From NCBI GenBank assembly GCA_030950085.1, contig JAUZRW010000053.1, positions 1 to 36,414 on the forward strand: 36,414 nucleotides of DNA, given 5' to 3'. The first letter of the stretch is position 1; each line of letters starts with the position of its first letter. Positions 1 through 7,145 of this stretch are shown here, in pieces. Both the position numbers and the translations under genes were made by a program. The notes under the pieces are model-generated. The model made no database searches and had not been told where the DNA came from. It saw nothing but the letters and a program-made list of their open reading frames with translations. This stretch comes from Anaerolineae bacterium (GTDB lineage: Bacteria > Chloroflexota > Anaerolineae > Aggregatilineales > Phototrophicaceae).

Positions 1-51
1 AATCAGTTGTTCTTTATTCAGTTGTCTCAATTGCTCGCGTATCTCATTCAT
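1..51 (-). CDS. IS66-like transposase, N-terminal 17 codons (partial)
   Basis: An ATG at 51 opens a frame that runs off the left edge without a stop. It encodes MNEIREQLRQLNKEQLI, a charged, leucine-spaced start that could form a coiled coil, as IS66 transposases have at their N-terminus. A TACAAT box lies about 15 bases upstream on the same strand. The fragment is too short to identify alone. The call depends on the terminal repeat 56 bases upstream and on the matching C-terminal transposase fragment on the same strand at the right edge. Confidence 0.55.
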   Translation of the reverse strand, partial: MNEIREQLRQLNKEQLI

Positions 52-107
52 GTTTCAGATTGTACCATCTTTTCTCAATTTCCGTTACAATACCCCTGAG
101 CAGTTAC
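1..107 (-). mobile_element. 5' end of an IS66-like insertion element (runs off left edge)
   Basis: Read on the minus strand, the element begins at 107 with GTAACTGCTCAGGGGTATTG. The same 13 bases (GTAACTGCTCAGG) begin the element end at 36278 in the opposite sense, as expected for terminal inverted repeats. IS66-family ends typically start with GTAA. Inside the end lies the start of a transposase-like frame. The neighbouring ATPase frame runs into the element and stops inside it, so the insertion truncated a gene. The 8 bases next to the end (108-115) would be one copy of the target duplication; the other copy is outside the window. The family call rests on the end sequence and on the C-terminal fragment at the right edge. 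Confidence 0.7.
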
Positions 108-972
108 GATCAAACAAATATCTTCGTCCGTCAGGTGTCAATACCACCATTTGTTCTTCAGCATCAATACTGTGCATATTTTGGTGAATGTCTTCTAAAA
201 TGATTTCTGGAATAGATAGTTTTTCAAAATCGACTTCTTGCAATTTAACCCCAGAAATACCAGTATCAAATTGCTTAAGCAATTGTTCAAATCGCTGTTT
301 GAAGCTATCCTCAACCATGAACAAGGCTGGTAGCCCTGTTATTTTTGAGTCTGGAAAGATAATCACAAGAGAATTGCGAAACCAATTATAGACATCCGCG
401 AAATGCTCTACATTGCGCTCAATTGATTCTGTCAGGAATAGTTGGTTGGGGCGTGTCCCGCGTGCTGTAAAACGCAGAAAGTCTTCGTCATCTTTGCTAT
501 CAAACTTGAGATTAAATTCGACTGTTGTTTCGTTATTTGCGGATGTTTTGCGCTCAAAAATCTGGCGTTCCGACCTTGCCCTAATTTCATACAACCATTC
601 TTCATGAATACGTTGGGCATCTAAACTGAACCCATAAACATAAGACTCATCATTTGTGCTAAATTCGAAGGTGAACTTAGAGGGTTTTGATTGGCAATCT
701 TTGGCAAAACGAAAGGGGTTAAACGGAATCATTTGTTTCAGGCGTGTACCCATGATAATGCGGTCACGGGCATAATCTATTGCTTTGACCAAGTTACTTT
801 TACCAGAAGTATTTGCCCCGTAGATGACTCCTGTTTTTAACACATTCAGATTATTAGGTTTCTTTAGTTTTAACTTCTGCTCTGAATGTTGTCGGGTTTT
901 ACCTGCTATCATTGAGAATTCTGTTTCATCGCAGAAAGACAGAAAATTCTCGACAGAGAAGCGAATGAGCAT
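85..972 (-). pseudogene. AAA ATPase (AAA_15/RloA-like), 3' end cut off by an IS
   Basis: The protein begins MLIRFSVENFLSF and has a Walker A motif GANTSGKS at about residues 52-59, typical of the SMC/RecF-like AAA_15 family, whose members are often linked to restriction or abortive-infection loci. Family members are normally longer and carry the ABC signature, Walker B and a C-terminal switch after the point where this frame ends. Here the last residues (NCSGVL) are encoded by the terminal repeat of the IS ending at 107, so the native gene stops at about base 108. The ATP-hydrolysis half is missing and the product is very probably inactive. I chose the ATG at 972 because GGGAG lies 6 bases upstream; the ATG at 975 and an upstream ATG at 993 are also possible. 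The 5' side faces a gene-free stretch with CRISPR-like repeats. Confidence 0.8.
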
Positions 973-1331
973 CATAATCTCCCATTTTTGCACTGTTAAC
1001 GTGAAAAAATCTCTTTAATATGATACTACTATACATCAGCAAGTATAGTTCTGTCACGTAAAAAGATTGATATCACACAAAATAGGGGGTCAAGCGGAAG
1101 GGGTAATCGCCTCTTTCTTGTTTAACAAAGTGACTTCAATGAACCTAAAGACGCTACTTCACTTTACAATTTTGTGTGAGGCTCGATGAAACCAATTGAT
1201 TATGGAGAATTCATAGGCGGCTTGTTCACTTCACTTTACAATTTTGTGTGAGGCTCGATGAAACCTCGAAAGGGGCTTATCTCGTATAACGAAAAATCAT
1301 CCTCGGCATTTCCAAACAGGCTCTGATGCTA
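973..1331. other. Gene-free stretch with CRISPR-like repeats
   Basis: This 359-base stretch lies between the divergently read ATPase remnant and the 3' end of the lipoprotein gene. It holds two identical 38-bp repeats (described separately) and A/T-rich sequence at 1000-1080 that probably contains the ATPase promoter. I see no coding frame in it. Confidence 0.6.
1156..1281 (+). repeat. Two identical 38-bp direct repeats with a 34-bp spacer, CRISPR-like
   Basis: The identical repeat units are 1156-1193 and 1228-1265. Each begins ACTTCACTTTACAATTTT and ends GAGGCTCGATGAAACC. The 34-bp spacer (1194-1227) is unique in the window. The sizes and the GATGAAAC ending suit a CRISPR array of two repeats. 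The second unit is followed by TCGAAAGGGGCTTAT (1266-1280). The 90-bp palindrome at 12601-12690, read on its minus strand, contains a related repeat (31 of 38 positions match) followed by the same tail with one change. That favours either an array with a conserved trailer, or a dispersed structured repeat that is not CRISPR. No cas gene is in the window. Confidence 0.55.
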
Positions 1332-2129
1332 TTAACAGCCAAAAGGGATGTTAATATTGGGAACAAGCCCAATATCGTATAAATCATAACGAATAATCAA
1401 CGAGCCACTCACGGGTAACGGACTCTCATTGACAATAACATTTTCGACTTCCATTGTCACATAATAACGCACGACAGCATCATATTCTGGCGCGACCCAC
1501 AATTCATGTACCAGCGATAAAATCACGCTATCATCACCAAACATAACATTATTCGGTAAGCGTAATGCCTCTAAATCGAAATCATAACGCCAGACTTGGA
1601 CACCGTTAATGACCTGTTTTTGAGCCGCTGTAGTCGCTATTTCGACTCCGCCCACGATATCGCCAGCACTCAAATCGGCTACAACTGCCGCATCCGTGCC
1701 TGCATTAGTGAGACAAACCCCATCGCGCACGAGAAAAGTATCGGGTCCTAAACGAACTCCCTCATATTGAAAAGGTTCGCTTTCACCTTGTAAATCTTGC
1801 TGAATCTGGGCAATGACGCGCCGCGATGATGATAATTGCTGATACGATACAGTTGCTTGAGTACGGGCGTTCGCTTCGCGGGGCGTGCGAGCAAAGCGCC
1901 CTATGAACTCAAATTCCATTTCATAGCGCCAACCGGCAAGTTCTTCTAAATTTGCGTCAATGCGCGAGAATGATACTGTATCATAACCCGTCGGCGGCGC
2001 GTTTTCTGTCAAAATAAAGCCTGTGGCAATGGCTTCAGGGTTAGCGAGTGTCGGGATAATGTTGTTATCGCTTTGGCAAGCAGCAACAATGAGTAGTAAC
2101 CATACGAAAATTGAAAAACGTTGAATCAT
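1332..2129 (-). CDS. Putative lipoprotein of unknown function
   Basis: This 265-residue protein starts with a lipoprotein signal: MIQRF, a hydrophobic stretch (residues 5-16) and a lipobox ending IVAAC with the lipidated Cys at about 18. It is therefore expected to be exported and anchored to the outer face of the cytoplasmic membrane. The mature part is acidic and rich in beta-type segments, for example the C-terminal stretch SGSLIIRYDLYDIG. It has two further cysteines (about residue 139 and the last residue) that might pair. The middle part (about residues 50-110) alternates in a way that recalls LolA/LppX-like lipoprotein folds, but I cannot assign a family. It stands alone, divergent from the kinase gene at 2306. 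Confidence 0.75.
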   Translation of the reverse strand: MIQRFSIFVWLLLIVAACQSDNNIIPTLANPEAIATGFILTENAPPTGYDTVSFSRIDANLEELAGWRYEMEFEFIGRFARTPREANARTQATVSYQQLSSSRRVIAQIQQDLQGESEPFQYEGVRLGPDTFLVRDGVCLTNAGTDAAVVADLSAGDIVGGVEIATTAAQKQVINGVQVWRYDFDLEALRLPNNVMFGDDSVILSLVHELWVAPEYDAVVRYYVTMEVENVIVNESPLPVSGSLIIRYDLYDIGLVPNINIPFGC

Positions 2130-2305
2130 AGCAGTGAAATTATCAGCTAATATACGGATTGACTTTTCTCTACAGGCTGCATTCTAGTTGATTATAGCAT
2201 GATTCGATAGGCGATTTTCATAGGACAAAACCTCAACAGCACATTTTGTCCAAACGTTGTACAATAGTCAGCATAATGTCATAGAAATTACACAGGAGAC
2301 CTTGT

Positions 2306-3199
2306 ATGTCTGATGATGGTGGTGCATTGAAACAAGCCCAGCAAAAAGCACAAACCTTACTTGATGCCGCCAAAGAGGGGTCAATTATTCCATTTCGTTT
2401 ACCGGGGCAAATTGAAGAAATTGTGAACTTGCTCAACCTTGCTGATGAAGAGGCTAAATTTGCAGCCGCCGAAGCTGCTAAATCTGCGGTGCCTGTCGAT
2501 ATGGAAGAGTACATACAAGAGGAATCGCATTTCGTTGGACATATGATTCACGAATTGAATACACCCCTAACGAGTATTCGCGGTTACTCCGATATGTTAG
2601 GCTCGATGGGTGAGTTGAATGATATGCAAACGCAGTTTTTGGGTATCGTGAAACAAAATTCACTGCGGATGCAAAATCTATTACATGACTTTCGCAATCT
2701 GAACAAAATCCGCAAAGGCACGATGCCCTATAATGCTAAAATGGATGTCTTCAAAAACATCGCCCTAAAAATCGAAAAAGACCTTAAATCCCGTGTCGAA
2801 GAATTGAATCGTCAGCTTGAAATGGACATTCCGCAAGGCTTACCGATGCTTAATCTCGATAGCGAGTTGCTGGGTGAGGCGCTTGTCAAGCTGGTTGAAA
2901 ATGGTTTGCAATATTCTGCCGAAGGGACAGGCAGGGTGACAGTATCCGCGAGTGGCGATGGCAGTATGCTGGTTATCACGATTTCTGACAATGGCATTGG
3001 CATGACTGAAGATGACCTTAAGATGCTCGGTACAGTGTATTTTCGCAGTGACCGCGATGAAGTTATCGCTTTTAAGGGCAATGGGCTGGGTATCCCCTTA
3101 GCCTATGGCATGATTGAATTGTGCGGCGGGACAGTGGATGTTGAGAGTGCAGAAGACGAAGGCACAACGTTTATCGTTCGTGTTCCGGGTATGGTCTAA
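2306..3199 (+). CDS. Soluble sensor histidine kinase
   Basis: This 297-residue protein has a HisKA domain with the H-box IHELNTPLTSIRGYSDML (phospho-acceptor His82) and a HATPase_c domain: N-box KLVENGLQYS (about 200), G1 box DNGIGM, F-box-like VYFRSDRD and G2 box GNGLGIPLAYGM. It has no membrane segment and no recognisable sensory domain; the first 75 residues are mostly helical and could form a coiled coil or bind a partner. The likely role is cytoplasmic phosphotransfer to a response regulator. No regulator is adjacent; the nearest are the two single-domain receivers at 10.9-11.8 kb. AGGAG lies 7 bases before the ATG, which fixes the start. Confidence 0.88.
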   Translation: MSDDGGALKQAQQKAQTLLDAAKEGSIIPFRLPGQIEEIVNLLNLADEEAKFAAAEAAKSAVPVDMEEYIQEESHFVGHMIHELNTPLTSIRGYSDMLGSMGELNDMQTQFLGIVKQNSLRMQNLLHDFRNLNKIRKGTMPYNAKMDVFKNIALKIEKDLKSRVEELNRQLEMDIPQGLPMLNLDSELLGEALVKLVENGLQYSAEGTGRVTVSASGDGSMLVITISDNGIGMTEDDLKMLGTVYFRSDRDEVIAFKGNGLGIPLAYGMIELCGGTVDVESAEDEGTTFIVRVPGMV

Positions 3200-3280
3200 A
3201 ATAGCGCATCAGGATAACTAACATCATGAATTCCAATATCTCTGTCGCAAATTAGTATTTATTCAACTATCTGTGAGAAA

Positions 3281-3349
3281 TACCTAACGCAAGGGCGCAA
3301 AGAGCCTAGAACTTGAATTTCTGCATTCTCACTGTTCTCTGTGGCTTAA
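3281..3349 (+). repeat. Dispersed AACGC…CTNTGTGG repeat, copy 1 (diverged)
   Basis: CTAACGCAAGGGCGCAAAGA is followed about 35 bases later by ACTGTTCTCTGTGGCTTAA. It has the same layout as the copies at 20141 and 24706: an AACGCA..GCAAAGAG arm facing a CTCTGTGGnTT arm. The two arms are partly complementary. It lies in the 390-base gap before greA. Confidence 0.5.
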
Positions 3350-3454
3350 GTTACCCTGAGTTCATAGACAAGTGAATCCACTATCTGCTTCTTAAAGGTC
3401 ACAAGACTTCTCTACAGTCTAAATCTGTTAAGATATTTTTTACTTTACGTGGCT

Positions 3455-3460
3455 TATAAT
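3455..3460 (+). promoter_or_regulatory. Probable -10 box for greA
   Basis: TATAAT lies 130 bases before the greA ATG; no good -35 hexamer is visible. The same box, often TATAATG(G/A), recurs upstream of other genes in this window (20261, 33592, 35212), so it is probably this organism's housekeeping -10 element. Confidence 0.35.
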
Positions 3461-3589
3461 TCATGATAAAGTATGTGCGACAAAAAACCGTTGCGGAATT
3501 CTGGCACAGGCAATATCCCTGTGTCTTTGCTATTTACGTGTCATGTTGCTGCGGTGTGTAGTTTCTATAACACTGAAAGGATACAAGCA

Positions 3590-4066
3590 ATGATTGATGA
3601 AACTCAATATCTCACCCAAGAAGGCATGGATTCACTTGAGAAGCGGCTCAACTATCTCACCAAAGTACGCCGTGCAGAAATTGCTGAACGCTTGCGTCAG
3701 GCTTTGGAAGATGGGGGCGAGTTAACCGAAAATACAGAATACGAAGATGCCAAAAATGAACAGGCATTTATTGAAGGTGAAATTGTTCGCATTGATTATG
3801 TTTTACGCCATGCGAAACTGATTGAGAATACAGGCGATACGGATGAAGTGTATATCGGGTCGCTGGTCAAAGTGGTGGAAAAAGGCGCGGATGATATTGA
3901 AGAATATCGTCTTGTTGGTCCTGCCGAAGCCAATCCGCGTGAGGGTAAAATCAGTACCGAAAGCCCACTAGGGAAGGCTTTAATTGGTGCTAAAGTGGGC
4001 GATAAGGTCAAAATCCAAGCACCAGATGGCGATATCACCTTCATTATTCAAGACATCAGTTTCTAA
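3590..4066 (+). CDS. greA: Transcription elongation factor GreA
   Basis: GreA enters the secondary channel of RNA polymerase and stimulates cleavage of backtracked transcripts. The 158-residue length is typical of the family. The N-terminal half is the antiparallel coiled coil (about residues 1-75) whose tip, GGELTENTEYEDAKNEQ, matches the family GDLSENAEYxxAK tip with the two acidic residues that act in the polymerase active site. The C-terminal half is the FKBP-like domain, with GPAEANPREGKISTESPLGKALIG followed by a beta-rich end. I chose the ATG at 3590 because GAAAGG precedes it and the family begins here; an upstream in-frame start at 3473 would add 39 residues unlike GreA. A clear terminator follows at 4091. 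Confidence 0.96.
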   Translation: MIDETQYLTQEGMDSLEKRLNYLTKVRRAEIAERLRQALEDGGELTENTEYEDAKNEQAFIEGEIVRIDYVLRHAKLIENTGDTDEVYIGSLVKVVEKGADDIEEYRLVGPAEANPREGKISTESPLGKALIGAKVGDKVKIQAPDGDITFIIQDISF

Positions 4067-4090
4067 ACGATTACATGCTTTCAAGTCATG

Positions 4091-4120
4091 AAAAGGCATA
4101 CTACAAGGTGTGTCTTTTTT
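4091..4120 (+). terminator. Rho-independent terminator of greA
   Basis: AAAAGGCATAC (4091-4101) pairs with GTGTGTCTTTT (4108-4118), an 11-bp stem with two G-T pairs and a 6-base loop. The run of T continues to 4120. It starts 25 bases after the greA stop codon. Confidence 0.75.
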
Positions 4121-4331
4121 GTTGTCAACCGCGTTCAAAGTGTCAATAAGTTGCTCTTGTATTGTGCAATTGCATGAAACCTGAACCTTTTTCCATTGAT
4201 TAAAAATGATTATCTCGGTTGATTTCAACTAAAAATCAATCTTAACTTTATTTTTTGCTAAATAGGGATACAATGAGAAAAGATGGACGAGATACAGCAT
4301 TCATTATCGTCCGACGCATTACATTTTAGGA

Positions 4332-4403
4332 CTTACGCAGTTGACTGTTATTTTCGGGCGCAGCACGCTGTCGCCCCTACGATTTCTAGCTTGAAGTGCG
4401 TAA
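4332..4403. repeat. Dispersed hairpin repeat (TTGACTGTTA…GCCCCTAC family), copy 1
   Basis: The outer arms TTACGCA (4332-4338) and TGCGTAA (4397-4403) are perfectly complementary. Inside them is TTGACTGTTATTTTCGGGCG, followed by an imperfect hairpin GGGCG-cAGC-…-GCTgt-CGCCC (4356-4376) and CCCCTAC. The copy at 32247 shares TTGACTGTTA, TTCGGGCGCA, CGCCCCTAC and TGCGTAACG at matching positions. Confidence 0.6.
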
Positions 4404-4452
4404 CGCCTAACATTTGTCAGAATTTCATTGTTTATTTGTGGAAAATGTTCTT

Positions 4453-4950
4453 ATGTCCATTAATCATGCTATTGATAGTTACTGGAATCGCCTTAGCTTA
4501 CTGAGCAGTCGTGGTAATCTTTCACCACATGATAGGCTCAATATGATGCTCAATATTGGTTTAGATGCGTTGGGTATGGATATGGGCATTGTGAGTCGTG
4601 TTGTTGGGCAAGAATATAGCATTGAATTTTGCAGCAATCGACGTTACGAAGGGACACAATTTGCCCTTAATCAAACTTATTGTGACCTAACCCTGCATCA
4701 TAACGATGTGGTTGATATCACGCATATCAGCCAAAGCCCCAAGCAACACTCAGTCTATAATGCGCTACAAATCGAAAGTTATATCGGTTTACCACTCGAA
4801 CTGCACGGACAGACCTATGGCACACTCTGTTTTGTACGTGCTGAACCCCGTTCACACACATTCTCACAAGATGACATCAACTTTATGTGCATGTTGGCAC
4901 AAGCTGTTCGCAATACACTTGAAGAGATGCTCGTTTGCGCCACCTATTAG
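4453..4950 (+). CDS. Stand-alone GAF domain protein
   Basis: A protein of about 165 residues made of one GAF domain. The pattern (helical start; LDALGMDMGIVSRV; FALNQTYCDLTL; IESYIGLPLELHGQTYGTLCF; TFSQDDINFMCMLAQ) matches the GAF domains that precede kinase modules in hybrid histidine kinases. Here no output domain follows, so it may bind a ligand or dimerise as a partner of another signalling protein. It contains several cysteines (for example in YCDLT and GTLCF), so redox or cofactor sensing is possible but unproven. The ATG at 4453 begins where the fold begins; an in-frame ATG at 4414 adds 13 residues. No strong ribosome binding site supports either start. Confidence 0.75.
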   Translation: MSINHAIDSYWNRLSLLSSRGNLSPHDRLNMMLNIGLDALGMDMGIVSRVVGQEYSIEFCSNRRYEGTQFALNQTYCDLTLHHNDVVDITHISQSPKQHSVYNALQIESYIGLPLELHGQTYGTLCFVRAEPRSHTFSQDDINFMCMLAQAVRNTLEEMLVCATY

Positions 4951-5073
4951 TTCTACAATATCCTCCGCAAAAGTTCTGCTCAAAAACTGTGCTGTAGGGC
5001 AACCTATACAGTGCTGACCTCTCTTTGATATACTTGCATATATCTCTGTTTTGAAATTTCCAGCGAAAACGCT

Positions 5074-6921
5074 ATGCAATCCAAATTCGATTTTGATTAC
5101 GACTATCACCAAGAAACACTTGTCGCCATACTCAAAGAAATTATTGCGATGCCCCAACGCCCCAATGGAGACGTACTCAGCCGCGTCCTGCGCAAGTATC
5201 CGCGCCAAGATGATAAGTCAATGCACAGTCGCACACAGTTGGTGCAAGCCTATCGCAAGTTTGCAGGGCAATATGATATTCCACCCTATGACGAAGAGCA
5301 AATGGTCAAATTGCGCCGTAAACCGATGCGAACCATTAGCGGTGTCACGCCTGTAACCGTGTTAACCAAGCCTTTTCCCTGCCCGGGTGAATGTATTTTT
5401 TGCCCCAATGATGTGCGGATGCCCAAAAGTTATCTATCCGATGAGCCGGGGGCGCAACGTGCCGAGCAAAATAGCTTTGACCCCTATCTGCAAACTTATG
5501 TGCGCTTGCTGACCTATTACAATATGGGACACCCGACGGACAAAATTGAAGTGATTGTTCTTGGGGGGACATGGTCATTTTATCCTGAAACATTCCAAAT
5601 CTGGTTTGTGAAGCGCATATTTGATGCCTTACACGACTTCGGCAATGGTATTGACCGCCGCCAAGACGTGTGGGACGCGCTTGAACAAGGGTCACAATTG
5701 CATCCGACACATAATACAAACAGCGTGCAAATCATGGGTGCCGACTTCAACAAAACTTATAATCAAGTGGTGCAAGATATTTACAAAGCAGAAATCAACC
5801 GTTCGCGGGAACTCGCGCAGGGCATCGTATCCGGCACAGTTGAACGCTCACCAATTGATGAATATGCCACATGGGAAGAACTCGAAGCAGCGCATCGTTA
5901 TAATGAAACTGCGCCTTGTCGTGTCGTTGGCTTAGTCGTCGAAACTCGCCCTGACCATATCAGTGAAGAAGAAGTGCTGCGGATGCGGCGTTTAGGCTGT
6001 ACCAAAGTACAAATTGGTTTTCAGAGTCTAAATGATGATGTCTTGCGAGCAAATCGGCGCGGACACAACGTTGCGGCTACTCGACGCGCTGTGCAATTGC
6101 TTCGCAAAGCCGGTTTTAAGATTCATGCCCATTGGATGCCTAATCTTTACGGCTCAAATCCAGTATTAGACGTAGAAGATTATCGCAAAATGTTCGCTGA
6201 CCCCGATTTTCGCCCAGATGAGTTGAAAGTTTATCCCTGTTCACTCATCGAAAGCGCGGAACTGATGCAATACTTCCAACGGGGCGATTGGCAACCTTAT
6301 ACTTATGATGAACTCTTGTCTGTGCTGATAGATGTCTTCAAAGAGACACCGGAATATTGCCGCCTTACCCGTGTCATTCGGGATATTCCCAGCACTGATA
6401 TTGTTGATGGCAATCAACTAACTAATTTCCGCCAGATTGCCAGTAAGGAACTGGAAAAACGTGGCGAACGGTCTATGGATATTCGCGCACGAGAAATTCG
6501 GCATCAAAAAGTCGAAACAGGCACTTTGGATTTGGATGAACTGTACTATGATTCAAGCATTGGTGAGGAAGTATTCTTACAATTTATCACACCAGAGCGT
6601 TACATAGTGGGATTTTTGCGCCTCTGCTTGCCAGCAAAGGATACATCCGCCTTACATCCTGACCTTGACGATGCAGCGATTATCCGTGAAGTGCATGTTT
6701 ATGGACAATCACTTGGACTAGGTGAAAATGAAAGTGGGATAGCCCAGCATAGTGGTCTCGGCAAAACCTTGATTGAACGGGCTGTTCAAATCGCCACAGA
6801 GCGCGGTTATGCCCATCTTGCCGTCATTAGCGCCATCGGTACACGCGAGTATTATCGTAAACGCGGCTTCTCTGATAAAGCACTGTATCAGGTTCAAAAT
6901 TTGGGCGAATACCAAACATAG
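5074..6921 (+). CDS. elp3: Elp3-type tRNA uridine-34 acetyltransferase/radical SAM enzyme
   Basis: Elp3 starts carboxymethyl modification of tRNA wobble uridine 34 using acetyl-CoA and S-adenosylmethionine. The 615 residues show the family order: an N-terminal tRNA-binding segment (about 1-95), a radical SAM domain with the 4Fe-4S ligands Cys103, Cys107 and Cys110 (CPGECIFC) and the family stretches VLGGTWSFYP and VVGLVVETRPD, and a C-terminal GNAT domain (about 505-610) ending HSGLGKTLIERA…VISAIGTREYYRKRGF. Bacterial Elp3 is uncommon but known in Chloroflexota; Dehalococcoides Elp3 has a solved structure. No other Elongator subunit is present, as expected for stand-alone bacterial and archaeal Elp3. 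No clear Shine-Dalgarno precedes the ATG. Confidence 0.93.
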   Translation: MQSKFDFDYDYHQETLVAILKEIIAMPQRPNGDVLSRVLRKYPRQDDKSMHSRTQLVQAYRKFAGQYDIPPYDEEQMVKLRRKPMRTISGVTPVTVLTKPFPCPGECIFCPNDVRMPKSYLSDEPGAQRAEQNSFDPYLQTYVRLLTYYNMGHPTDKIEVIVLGGTWSFYPETFQIWFVKRIFDALHDFGNGIDRRQDVWDALEQGSQLHPTHNTNSVQIMGADFNKTYNQVVQDIYKAEINRSRELAQGIVSGTVERSPIDEYATWEELEAAHRYNETAPCRVVGLVVETRPDHISEEEVLRMRRLGCTKVQIGFQSLNDDVLRANRRGHNVAATRRAVQLLRKAGFKIHAHWMPNLYGSNPVLDVEDYRKMFADPDFRPDELKVYPCSLIESAELMQYFQRGDWQPYTYDELLSVLIDVFKETPEYCRLTRVIRDIPSTDIVDGNQLTNFRQIASKELEKRGERSMDIRAREIRHQKVETGTLDLDELYYDSSIGEEVFLQFITPERYIVGFLRLCLPAKDTSALHPDLDDAAIIREVHVYGQSLGLGENESGIAQHSGLGKTLIERAVQIATERGYAHLAVISAIGTREYYRKRGFSDKALYQVQNLGEYQT

Positions 6922-7022
6922 ATGAATCGTAGGTTGCGTATCTCCTCGCCTTGACGCAGAATCATGATATAACAAACTCAGTAAATCACAGATTCGCAGT
7001 TTATCATCATTTTTGTTCATAA

Positions 7023-7092
7023 CGGACGGGATATATCCCGTCCCTACAGGTCAATATGGTTCATTTGTAGGGACAGCATACATGCTGTCCGC
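7023..7092. repeat. Double-hairpin palindromic repeat, copy A
   Basis: GGACGGGATATATCCCGTCC (7024-7043) is a perfect 20-bp palindrome followed by CTAC. About 25 bases later comes GTAG followed by GGACAGCATACATGCTGTCC (7071-7090), also palindromic. The CCCTAC…GTAGGG bases between the hairpins are complementary, so the whole can fold as a cruciform. The same design with other hairpin sequences recurs at 17993 and 26284. Confidence 0.7.
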
Positions 7093-7145
7093 CGCAAAAC
7101 ACAAAATCGTGATTCACTGATACCATCCTAGTTGAAGGGAATTTT

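Larger units (their letters stand above)
4067..4452. other. Gene-free stretch between greA and the GAF gene
   Basis: This 386-base stretch holds the greA terminator (4091-4120), A/T-rich sequence likely to contain the promoter of the next gene, and a dispersed hairpin repeat (4332-4403). No convincing frame is seen before the GAF protein. Confidence 0.6.

Noticed and set aside
432-620. Small frames overlapping the ATPase remnant on both strands
   Set aside because: They are shadows of the ATPase reading frame and have no start signals or recognisable products.
3473-3589. N-terminal extension of GreA
   Set aside because: The 39 extra residues do not fit GreA. A Shine-Dalgarno and the family start are at 3590.
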